NCBI GenBank assembly: GCA_035508495.1 | Contig: DATJMX010000076.1 | Span: 1 to 59,884 of the forward strand | DNA: 59,884 nt | Direction of reading: 5' to 3' | Source of the DNA: Candidatus Binataceae bacterium | GTDB taxonomy: Bacteria > Desulfobacterota > Binatia > Binatales > Binataceae | The notes under the pieces: model-generated | Told to the model about the DNA's origin: nothing | Databases searched by the model: none | What the model saw: the letters and a program-made list of their open reading frames with translations, nothing else | Part shown: positions 32,192 to 39,132 of the stretch, piece by piece | Layout of the letters: each line of letters begins with the position of its first letter | How positions within the stretch are numbered: the stretch's first letter is position 1 | Program-made: the position numbers and the translations under genes

Positions 32192-33934
32192 ATGCTGCGA
32201 AAGCTGTTCCGATGGATCCTGCGCACGGCGATCACCCTTGGCGTGCTGGTCGCGATCGTCGCGATCTCCGAATACCTGGCGCATCGCATCCAATCGGGAT
32301 CGGTGCTGGTCGTCACGCTCGACGGGCCAATCGTCGAGCGCGGGGAAGGCGGAGTGCTCGGACTGTTCAGCTCGAATGAGACGCCGCTTAACTACGTGCG
32401 TAACGCGATCAACCAGGCGGCCAAGGATCCCAAAATCGTCGGACTCGCGATCAAAGTTATCGATCCCGAGATGGAGCTGGCGCAGGGCCAGGAGCTCGCC
32501 GACCTGATTCGGAAGTTTCAGAATCACGGCAAATGGACCGAGGCCTACATCGAAACCGCGGGCGAGGGCGAGCCGGGCAATTCGCCGTATATCGTCGCCG
32601 CGGCGACGGGCAGCGTCTCGCTGATGCCGGAGGGCGAGATCAATCTCATCGGCGTCGGGATGCGCGAGCTGTTCGCGCGCGGCACGCTCGATTGGCTGGG
32701 GATCACCCCAAACTTCGCCGCGCTCGGCAAGTACAAGTCCGCCGCGAACATGTTCACCGAGAAAGCCTATACCGCCCCACAGAAGGAGGAGGATGAGGCG
32801 CTGGTCGGCAGCCTCTACGATCAGATCGTCAGCGCTGCGAGCTCGGAGCGCAAGATCAATCCCGACACTATAAAGGCACTGATCGATCAAGCTCCGCTGC
32901 AGGGAGCCGCGGCGCTGAAAGCGCACATCGTCGATCGCCTCGAATACGAAGATCAATTCGACGATCGCATCAAGAAACGTGATGGCGCCGATCACAAGCT
33001 CGTCGATTACCAGGACTATGGGCGCAGCAGCCTGTTCAGCAATTTCGGATCGGGCGACAAGATCGCGGTCATCTATGGCGACGGCGAAATCACCCGCGGC
33101 AGCGAGGGCGTCGATCCCTTCTCGCTGCCGGGGCAGGACACGATCGTTTCGTCTGACATGGTCGAGGCGTTCAAAGACGCGCTCGAGGACGATTCGGTGG
33201 TCGCGGTCGTGTTCCGCATAAATTCTCCGGGCGGCTCGGTGATCGCTGGCGAGCTGATCAGGCGCGAAGTCGAGGTCACTGCGAAGGAGAAGCCCGTCGT
33301 CATCAGCATGTCGGGACTCGCCGCTTCAGGCGGATACTGGGTCTCGACGCCGGCGGCCAAGATCATTGCGGAGCCCGGCACTATCACGGGATCGATCGGA
33401 GTGCTGGGCGGCAAGTTCAACATTTCGCCGGCGGCGTCAAAAATCTTTCTCAACAGCGATTCGGTGGTGCGCGGCGCAAACTTCGAGATGTTCGACGAGT
33501 TCACCGACTTCACCCCCGCGCAGGCCAAGATGTTCCAGGACCAGTACCTGGGAGACACATATCAATACTTTCTGAAGCTCGTCGCGGCGTCACGCGGGAT
33601 GAATGTCGAACAAGTCGATCAAATCGCGCAAGGCCGCGTATGGACGGGCGAGCAGGCGCTCAAGCTCAAGCTCGTCGACTCGCTCGGAGGTCTTGACGAA
33701 GCGATCGCGGCTGCAAAAACGCTCGCGCGAATCCCGACTGACCAAGTGATGCCGATCGAAGAGCTGCCGGCGCCGCCCGGAATCTTGCAGGCGATCGCGA
33801 GCAAGCGCATCCAGGCAACGACGCGGATTCCCGCGGTGGGCGCGATTCGTCCCCTGCTGCAGTTCATCAGCGAAGCGATTCGCACCAGGGGCTCGTTCGT
33901 CGCGGCTTATTGTCCGATCGTGCCGATCCTCTGA
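32192..33934 (+). CDS. sppA: Signal peptide peptidase SppA, 67K type
   Basis: The 580-aa double-domain protease has an N-terminal membrane anchor (about 11-30) and two S49 repeats. Predicted catalytic Lys182 is in LGKYKSAANMF and Ser379 in LAASGGYW, matching the K209/S409 dyad of E. coli SppA. RINSPGGSVIAGE and GSIGVLGGKFN complete the active site. It degrades released signal peptides at the inner membrane. GGAGAG is 5 nt before the ATG. The C-terminal 40 residues beyond the S49 domain are unusual and include a short hydrophobic end. Confidence 0.93.
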   Translation: MLRKLFRWILRTAITLGVLVAIVAISEYLAHRIQSGSVLVVTLDGPIVERGEGGVLGLFSSNETPLNYVRNAINQAAKDPKIVGLAIKVIDPEMELAQGQELADLIRKFQNHGKWTEAYIETAGEGEPGNSPYIVAAATGSVSLMPEGEINLIGVGMRELFARGTLDWLGITPNFAALGKYKSAANMFTEKAYTAPQKEEDEALVGSLYDQIVSAASSERKINPDTIKALIDQAPLQGAAALKAHIVDRLEYEDQFDDRIKKRDGADHKLVDYQDYGRSSLFSNFGSGDKIAVIYGDGEITRGSEGVDPFSLPGQDTIVSSDMVEAFKDALEDDSVVAVVFRINSPGGSVIAGELIRREVEVTAKEKPVVISMSGLAASGGYWVSTPAAKIIAEPGTITGSIGVLGGKFNISPAASKIFLNSDSVVRGANFEMFDEFTDFTPAQAKMFQDQYLGDTYQYFLKLVAASRGMNVEQVDQIAQGRVWTGEQALKLKLVDSLGGLDEAIAAAKTLARIPTDQVMPIEELPAPPGILQAIASKRIQATTRIPAVGAIRPLLQFISEAIRTRGSFVAAYCPIVPIL

Positions 33935-34003
33935 CGGCTTTGGGCGAAGCGGGCCGGCGATGCTAACGTCGAAGCGACTGAAATCTCGCGAAAGGACTCA
34001 GCG

Positions 34004-34419
34004 ATGGACTCCCAACTCGAGAGTTTTCTCAACCTGATGGGCGAGGCGGAGCGCGCCGGCGGCCGCGTCCTGCACGAGCTGACAGCAGAGGCGAAGTCGC
34101 TTGAGCTGCGCGAGCTGCTGAAGAAGGTCGGCCACACGAGGGCTACTATGCGGGCGAGCTTGCGGCGCATGTGCGCCGCCTCGGCGGGCATCCGTCGACC
34201 AGGACGGGAGACTTCGTCGAGAAGGTCCGCGCGATAAGCGATTTTCGCGGCAAGCTCGAGCTGCTCAACCGCGGGCAGCGATGGGTAATACGCAAGATCG
34301 AGGAGCAGCTCGACTCGCTCAGCGATCCCGAGCTGCGCGCATTCCTGGTCGTGATGGCGAAGGGGCATCACGTCAATATCGGCGCGCTTGAAGAAGCGCT
34401 CAAAGAAGGAGTCGCCTAG
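34004..34419 (+). pseudogene. Frameshifted DUF6306-type gene
   Basis: Two overlapping frames join into one protein. Frame 1 from ATG 34004 gives SFLNLMGEAERAGGRVLHEL and LELRELLKKVGHT. Frame 2 takes over near 34135 and reads EGYYAGELAAHVRRLGGHPS, TRTGDFVEKVRA and ELLNRGQRWVIRKIEEQL. One nucleotide is missing around 34133-34138. The joined product of about 138 aa has the layout I know from DUF6306 proteins (AERAG..VL, then GGxPSxxTGDF, then LNRGQxWV and a C-terminal HHVNIGALEEAL helix). It may be a sequencing error, a recent pseudogene or, less likely, programmed frameshifting. Coding character is intact on both sides, which favours an error or a very recent event. Confidence 0.6.
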
Positions 34420-34428
34420 CGCCGTTCG

Positions 34429-34674
34429 ATGAAGCAGATACTAATCGGCCTCGCGATGGTCGGCTTGACGGCGCTCTACTTCTGGCTCGTCGCGCGCCGC
34501 CGCTACAAATGTCCGTTCTGCGGGCGCAACGTAAAGTGGAGCGACGTAAACTGTCCGTATTGCGGCAACGACATGCAGCTCAAGCATCGCGCCGGGCCCG
34601 AGGCGCTCCCGCGCGCCGCGGCGCAACTGAAGCGCTCGCGGCGCTCATCGTCCGACGTTTCGCGACATTCTTAA
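34429..34674 (+). CDS. Membrane-anchored zinc-ribbon protein (81 aa)
   Basis: The 81-aa protein has one N-terminal membrane span (about 3-21) followed at once by a rubredoxin-like double knuckle, YKCPFCGRN then VNCPYCGND, which should bind one zinc. A basic tail follows. The function is unknown. It starts 9 bp after the DUF6306-type gene, so both are likely co-transcribed. Its last 95 bp overlap, in antisense, the end of the minus-strand gene 34580-34918, and the tail after about residue 50 may therefore be non-conserved. Confidence 0.65.
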   Translation: MKQILIGLAMVGLTALYFWLVARRRYKCPFCGRNVKWSDVNCPYCGNDMQLKHRAGPEALPRAAAQLKRSRRSSSDVSRHS

Positions 34675-34918
34675 CCTCGGCCGCCGCGCGGCGAATCAGC
34701 GCATCGATTTCCTTTTGACTGTTCACCGGCAGTCGAATGAAATCGCCATCGATTTTCAGATCGGCAAAAAATCCCGCCGGGTCTTCATGGAAGTGCAGAA
34801 ATCCCACGGAGCCAAGATAAAACGCGCCGCGCTTACGCTCGCGCAATCCCGGCAGCTTGCGTAATTCGACAATTATAGGCTCAAGCTGATCCAGCGCCTG
34901 CGGCCCCGCGTGTTTCAT
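34580..34918 (-). CDS. Conserved-looking hypothetical protein (112 aa)
   Basis: The 112-aa protein has a globular N-terminal 85 residues (LEPIIVELRKLPGL, then FYLGSVGFLHFHEDPAGFFADLKIDGDFIRLPV) that look like a compact alpha/beta domain with a HFHED motif. The C-terminal 27 residues are Ala/Arg-rich and overlap the zinc-ribbon gene in antisense. The LHFHED..GxFADxK pattern suggests a small conserved family of unknown function. ATG at 34918 has no obvious ribosome site. Confidence 0.55.
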   Translation of the reverse strand: MKHAGPQALDQLEPIIVELRKLPGLRERKRGAFYLGSVGFLHFHEDPAGFFADLKIDGDFIRLPVNSQKEIDALIRRAAAEVKNVAKRRTMSAASASVAPRRAGAPRARRDA

Positions 34919-34982
34919 AAGAATTACTTACTACCATGAACCTCTCCGAATAACCTCGCCCGCAAAGCGCCAGAGGTCGTGT

Positions 34983-35009
34983 GCGCTCGCGAATCTTTTT
35001 CGCAAGCGC
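34983..35009 (-). terminator. Hairpin downstream of hypothetical gene 35096-35557
   Basis: Two 5-bp stem parts separated by one C/A mismatch (GCGCT-c-GCGAA with TTCGC-a-AGCGC) close a 5-nt loop in the 177-bp gap between two minus-strand genes. There is no U tract. It could end the upstream CoA-transferase transcript. Confidence 0.25.
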
Positions 35010-35095
35010 AGTGACGCGCGGGTGAGGGGGGCAGCGCTCGAAGCTTGGCAGAATGTTAACAGCCAGACTTCTGCTCGTTCCCGCCGCAGGCTCCC

Positions 35096-35557
35096 TCACC
35101 CGCCGTTTTTACCGGCGGGGAGTACTCCGGCGAGAACGGATTCGGCACTCTCCCGCGTCAGGTTCACTGCGAGCTTCATCGTTTCCGCCGGGACCCATTT
35201 TGGGAAATCAATTGCGATCGCGCGATGCTTGCCCGACGTGGTGTGCTCTTCGTGGATTGCGGCTATGCGGACGGGATCGAAGCGATCTGCCAGGCAGACG
35301 ATTGCCGGCCAAAGGCGGCGATGGACGAAGGTTACTTTGCCATCGACGAGCCGGCAGACGAGCACGTCTTCTGAGTCACGCACCTTTTCCAGCAGCAGGT
35401 AGATTTCGTTGGCCAGCGGATGACTCCACCAGCTTCCACGAATTTCTTCGCCCGCGATTTCTCTTGCGAGATCCGGAACCTTGCTGCGTGCCGATTCGAG
35501 CACGATCCCGTGACGCTCGATGAATCGCAGCGCTTCGCGGATCGTGCGGATCGGCAT
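35096..35557 (-). CDS. Conserved hypothetical protein (153 aa)
   Basis: The 153-aa protein has no signal or membrane span. It reads as a real cytosolic protein with RFIERHGIVLESARSKVPDL, GSWWSHPLANEIYLLLEKV and DVLVCRLVDGKVTFVHRRLWPA. I recognise the GSWWxHP..EIY and VCRLVDGKVTFVHRRLWPA blocks as recurring in a bacterial family without a known function. It begins 5 bp after the CoA-transferase stop and is probably co-transcribed with it. Confidence 0.6.
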   Translation of the reverse strand: MPIRTIREALRFIERHGIVLESARSKVPDLAREIAGEEIRGSWWSHPLANEIYLLLEKVRDSEDVLVCRLVDGKVTFVHRRLWPAIVCLADRFDPVRIAAIHEEHTTSGKHRAIAIDFPKWVPAETMKLAVNLTRESAESVLAGVLPAGKNGG

Positions 35558-35562
35558 CGCCG

Positions 35563-36798
35563 TCAGGCGGGCTTCGCGGCGGGCGCCGGGGCCTCGATCA
35601 ACACGTTGTCAATGCGGAGCTTGTCGATTTCCGCGTCCGACATGCCGAGCACTTCCTTCAGGATTGCGGCATTGTCTTCGCCGACGCGTGAGGCTTTCAA
35701 ATCGGTTCGGGTCGGCCAAGTCGAGAACTTCACCGGCATCCCAGGAATGTCGAACTCGCCGATCTGCGCATTCTTGACGCGCCGCACGGTCTTACGCTCT
35801 CGCAGATGCGGCTCCTGCATTGCATCCTCGACCTTGAGCACGGGCGCGCATGGGACGCGCTCGGCGTCGAGCGCGGCGAGCGCGGCCGCGCGCGTGCCCA
35901 TCGAGGCCAGCCATTCCTCGAACACGCGCTTGAACTCCTGGCCATTCTTCAAGCGATCGCGATTGGTCTTGAAGCGCGGATCGTCGGCCAGGTCGGGCCG
36001 TTTCATCGCGCGCCACAGCCGCGGCATCTCATGCTGCTGCACGATGAGGAACATGTCGCCGTCAGGCGCGCGATAAACGCCGCAGGGGCATCCCGTCGGA
36101 TGCAACGAACCTCCGCGCTTCGGCACCCACTTACCGGGGCGCAACGAAACCACCGGCACCGATAGCTCATGCATATGGAAGTAAGTGTCGAGCAGGGTCG
36201 CATCGATGTACTGGCCTTCGCCGCTGCGTTCGCGATTGAGCAGCGCGAAGCCGACCGCCATGGCGGCCGCAACTCCCGTCGAGACGTCGCCGATCGCCAT
36301 CGCAGGAACGGTCGGCGAGCGATCAGGCTCGCCAATCTGCTCGAGCACTCCAGAGAGCGCCGCGCCGAGATAGTCGTAGCCGGGCTTGTAGCTGAGTGGA
36401 CCGTCCTGTCCCGCAACCGACACCGAGCACATCACGATTCGCGGGTTGATCTTGCGCAGCGCCTCGTAGCCGAAGCCCATCTGCGCGATCACGCCGGGCG
36501 CGAAGTTTTCCACCACGACGTCGATCTTCGGGATCATCTTGAGGATCAGCTCGCGGGCGCGCGGGTCCTGCAGATTCAGGCCGAGGCTCTTCTTCGAATG
36601 GTTATGCTGGAAGTAGTAGGAGCTCATGCCGTCGCGCACGAGGCCCATCAGGCGCACATGGTCGCCCTCGGGACTGCGCTCGACCTTGATCACCTCGGCG
36701 CCCATCTCGCCCAGGATTCGCGAGCAGGTGGGGCCGGCAACATAGTGCGTGAAATCGAGAACGCGGAAGCCTTCGAGCATGCGTGGACGCTGATCCAT
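35563..36798 (-). CDS. CaiB/BaiF family (class III) CoA-transferase
   Basis: The 411-aa protein begins GFRVLDFTHYVAGPTCSRIL and has GAEVIKVERSPEGDHVR, VVENFAPGVIAQMGFGYEAL and the catalytic Asp region IGDVSTGVAAAMAVGFAL. The C-terminal domain has CPCGVYRAPDGDMFLIV and RVPCAPVL. This is the class III CoA-transferase fold, which moves CoA between carboxylic acids such as formate/oxalate, carnitine or succinate/hydroxy acids. The substrate is unknown. GAGGT lies 4 nt before the ATG at 36798. The final Ala/Pro-rich tail is unusual. Confidence 0.88.
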   Translation of the reverse strand: MDQRPRMLEGFRVLDFTHYVAGPTCSRILGEMGAEVIKVERSPEGDHVRLMGLVRDGMSSYYFQHNHSKKSLGLNLQDPRARELILKMIPKIDVVVENFAPGVIAQMGFGYEALRKINPRIVMCSVSVAGQDGPLSYKPGYDYLGAALSGVLEQIGEPDRSPTVPAMAIGDVSTGVAAAMAVGFALLNRERSGEGQYIDATLLDTYFHMHELSVPVVSLRPGKWVPKRGGSLHPTGCPCGVYRAPDGDMFLIVQQHEMPRLWRAMKRPDLADDPRFKTNRDRLKNGQEFKRVFEEWLASMGTRAAALAALDAERVPCAPVLKVEDAMQEPHLRERKTVRRVKNAQIGEFDIPGMPVKFSTWPTRTDLKASRVGEDNAAILKEVLGMSDAEIDKLRIDNVLIEAPAPAAKPA

Positions 36799-36900
36799 CG
36801 CGACCTCACTTGATGTTCGGGTCCGCGCCGAACTGGCGCGGAGCAATCAGGATGTGAAGCGGATTCTAGAGCGGAGCGACACGATTTTCCAACGCCGCGC

Positions 36901-37401
36901 TCAGGCGCGCTGGTCGGCTTTGCACTCGGCGCAGATGCCGTAGAGTTCCATCTTGTGCCGCGTGAGCGTGGCCTTCAGCTCGCGGGCGATGATTTCCTGC
37001 ATCCGCTCGATATCGTCGTTTTCAAACTCGATGATCTTGCCGCAGCGTTCGCAGATGAAGTGATCGTGATGGCGCTCGCCGACCGCCTCGTAGCGCGCCT
37101 GACCTTCGTCGAAGTGCCGCTCGTAAAGGAGCGCGCATTCCTTCAACAGACGGAGCGTGCGGTAGATCGTCGCATAGCCGACGTGCGGGTTGATCTTCTT
37201 GACTTCGGCGTAGAGCTCTTCGGCGCTGATATGGCGGCCCATCTCGAAGAAGACGCGCGCGATATCGTCGCGCTGGCCCGTGGATTTGAGGCCGCGCTCC
37301 TTGAGCCGCGCATGAAACATCAACATCCGCTCTTCGGCGCTTTGCCGCGATTGCGCCTGGGAGGAGCGATTACCCGATGTCGATTCTAAAATTCGCGCCA
37401 T
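36901..37401 (-). CDS. Fur-family metalloregulator
   Basis: The 166-aa protein has the Fur winged helix (LKSTGQRDDIARVFFEMGRHISAEELYAEV, then GYATIYRTLRLL). The dimer/metal domain has ERHHDHFICERCGKIIEFEN, with the HHDHF metal site, one CxxC pair and a second pair CAEC at the C-terminus. It represses metal (usually iron) uptake genes with bound Fe(II), but the specific metal could be Zn, Mn or peroxide-sensing. ATG at 37401 gives a 25-residue extra N-terminus; ATG at 37326 would give the usual length and is possible. It lies 10 bp after the 99-aa gene. Confidence 0.88.
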   Translation of the reverse strand: MARILESTSGNRSSQAQSRQSAEERMLMFHARLKERGLKSTGQRDDIARVFFEMGRHISAEELYAEVKKINPHVGYATIYRTLRLLKECALLYERHFDEGQARYEAVGERHHDHFICERCGKIIEFENDDIERMQEIIARELKATLTRHKMELYGICAECKADQRA

Positions 37402-37411
37402 CGAAATAACT

Positions 37412-37711
37412 TCAGGATGCAGTGCCGCCTTCCGCGCCGATCACGCGGCGCGCGGCGGGCGACAGATAAACACCTTCGCAGTCGCGAGAGCGCAGTGCTT
37501 CCGCCAGCACTTCGAGCTGCTCGTGCGGCGGCTGCTCGCGATCGAGAATCACCATATTCTTGTCGCGCAGGCGGCATGCTCCGCCGCGCGCACGGTAACC
37601 GACCTCGCGCAGAAGTCGCTCGCGCCGGACTTCGAGCCCGACCCGGGTCGCGGCCTCCGCCAGCTCATTCACCAACCGCATCAACCTCGACTCTTTCTGC
37701 TGCTCGCTCAT
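37412..37711 (-). CDS. Conserved hypothetical protein (99 aa)
   Basis: The 99-aa protein is basic with no signal peptide. It has LAEAATRVGLEVRRERLLREVGYRARGGACRLRDKNMVILDRE and a C-terminal CEGVYLSPAARRVIG. The GYRxRGGxCRLRDKxxxxLDRxxPxxEQ block occurs in a small bacterial family of unknown role. AGAGGG lies 8 nt before ATG 37711. It is the first gene of a two-gene operon with the Fur homologue and is divergent from the stress-protein gene. Confidence 0.65.
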   Translation of the reverse strand: MSEQQKESRLMRLVNELAEAATRVGLEVRRERLLREVGYRARGGACRLRDKNMVILDREQPPHEQLEVLAEALRSRDCEGVYLSPAARRVIGAEGGTAS

Positions 37712-37801
37712 CCAGACTGCCCTCTGCCTGCCCTTGAACCTCGCCTCTTGAGGCTCGACCGAAGCGCGTGCTATCGCGGAACCGGGACGGAGGCTCCGCT
37801 G

Positions 37802-38638
37802 TTGATCAAGAAAATCCTCGTCGGCATCGATACCTCCGAGCATTCCGGCGTCGCGCAGAACTACGCCTTTGCTTTGGCGCGGAAGTTCGCTGCGACTTTG
37901 ATCGGCCTGCATGTGGTCGATATCGTTTCGATCGAAGGATCCTTCTTTCATGATATATCAGGTTCGCTCGGATTGGAGCCATATCTCGACTTCTCGTCGA
38001 AGATGCGCGAGGTGCTGACGAGCCGCGGCCGCACCCTGCTCGACCAGTTCGACGAGGCGGCCAAGCGCGAGGATATCACCGCCGAAACCGTGCTCGACAT
38101 GGGCATCGTTGCCAACCAGATTTGCGAGCGCGCCCGCAGCGCCGACCTGGTTCTGATCGGCCATCGCGGAATCAACGAGCGCTTTTCTACGGGCCTCCTC
38201 GGATCGACGGCCGAGAGCGTCGCGCGCAAATGCCCGCGCCCGCTCTTCATCTCGCCCAATGTCTATCGCGAAATCCGCAAGCCGGTCCTCGCCTACGACG
38301 GCAGCGAGCGAGCCTCACGTGCGATGCGTTTCGCGGCGGAGTTCGCCAACGGCCTCGATGTGCCGCTGACCGTGATCACGGTGGCGCGCGACCTCAAGCT
38401 GGGCGAGCGCACGCTCGACGAGGCGCGCACCTACTTCGAATCCTACACGCCCAAAGCGGAGTTCAAACTGCTTCAGGGCCATGCGAACGAAGAGATCATC
38501 CGCTTCCTCAAGGAGCACGAGGCCGACCTGCTATTCATCGGCGCCTACGGCCACAGCAGAATCATCGAGATGGTGCTCGGCTCGACAACAGAATACGTCC
38601 TCCGCAACGCGCCCTGCCCCGTGTTCCTGTCGCGTTAG
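37802..38638 (+). CDS. Tandem-domain universal stress protein
   Basis: The 278-aa protein carries two USP domains. The first (about 1-150) has KILVGIDTSEHSGVAQNYAFALA and the ATP loop LVLIGHRGINERFSTGLLGSTAE. The second (about 155-278) has KPVLAYDGSERASRAMRFAAEFA and LFIGAYGHSRIIEMVLGSTTEYV. The G-x2-G-x9-G(S/T) ATP motif is intact in domain 2 (GAYGHSRIIEMVLGST). TTG at 37802 follows GGAGG by 8 nt; the upstream frame is antisense to the 99-aa gene. Family members act in stress or energy limitation. Confidence 0.87.
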   Translation: MIKKILVGIDTSEHSGVAQNYAFALARKFAATLIGLHVVDIVSIEGSFFHDISGSLGLEPYLDFSSKMREVLTSRGRTLLDQFDEAAKREDITAETVLDMGIVANQICERARSADLVLIGHRGINERFSTGLLGSTAESVARKCPRPLFISPNVYREIRKPVLAYDGSERASRAMRFAAEFANGLDVPLTVITVARDLKLGERTLDEARTYFESYTPKAEFKLLQGHANEEIIRFLKEHEADLLFIGAYGHSRIIEMVLGSTTEYVLRNAPCPVFLSR

Positions 38639-38670
38639 GTCGTAGGCCGCTGGAAGAGCAGAAAACCCTA

Positions 38671-39132
38671 ACCACTAAGATCACAAAGGCACAAAGGGGG
38701 GGTAGGGACTTCGAACCGATTCCGGTTGAGATGGAACGTGTTGCTTCCGAGGTAGTCGATGCTGCGCTTGAGCTCCATAAGGCTCTCGGGCCTGGCTTGC
38801 TGGGGTGGGTTTACGAGGCCTGTCTCGTCCATGAACTCTCGCTTCGCAACGTTGAGTGTCGATCGCAAATACCAATTCCAATGGTTTAGAAGAAGATTGA
38901 AGTCGAAGCGGGACTTCGCATCTATCTGCTAGTAGCAGACTCAGTCATTGTGGAAATAAATCAGTCGCGCGGATGATTCCCGTCTTCGAGGCGCAACTCC
39001 TGAGCTACCTCAAGCTGCCCAACCGGCGACTCAGCCTCCTGATAAACTTCAACGTCCCCTTAATCAAAAACGGAATAAAGCGAATCGTGCTTTGAGCGCG
39101 ATTCGTCTTAGTGCCTTGGCGATCTTAGTGGT
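38671..39132. mobile_element. GxxExxY-carrying repeat element, full copy with 22-bp inverted ends
   Basis: The left end ACCACTAAGATCACAAAGGC (38671-38690, plus AC) and the right end at 39111-39132 are inverted repeats matching at 20 of 22 positions. The element is 462 bp and encloses a broken GxxExxY gene. A CGAATCG/CGATTCG hairpin (39081-39105) lies near the right end. The same ends and hairpin recur at 42502-42605. GxxExxY genes elsewhere are often flanked by such ACCAC..AAAGGCAC repeats. The right end overlaps the 3' end of the cyclase gene. Confidence 0.72.
38731..39095 (+). pseudogene. Broken GxxExxY family gene
   Basis: Frame from ATG 38731 gives VVDAALELHKALGPGLLGWVYEACLVHELSLRN, the hallmark ALGPGLxExxYExxLxxEL region of GxxExxY proteins, although the family Glu is replaced by Gly-Trp here. 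A TAG at 38887 stops it. The following segment continues as EVEAGLRIYLLVADSVIVEIN, then a frame change near 38965 leads to IPVFEAQLLSYLKLPNRRL and LLINFNVPLIKNGIKRIVL to the stop at 39093-39095. The complete gene would be about 120 aa. At least one nonsense and one frameshift lesion make it non-functional. Confidence 0.78.
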
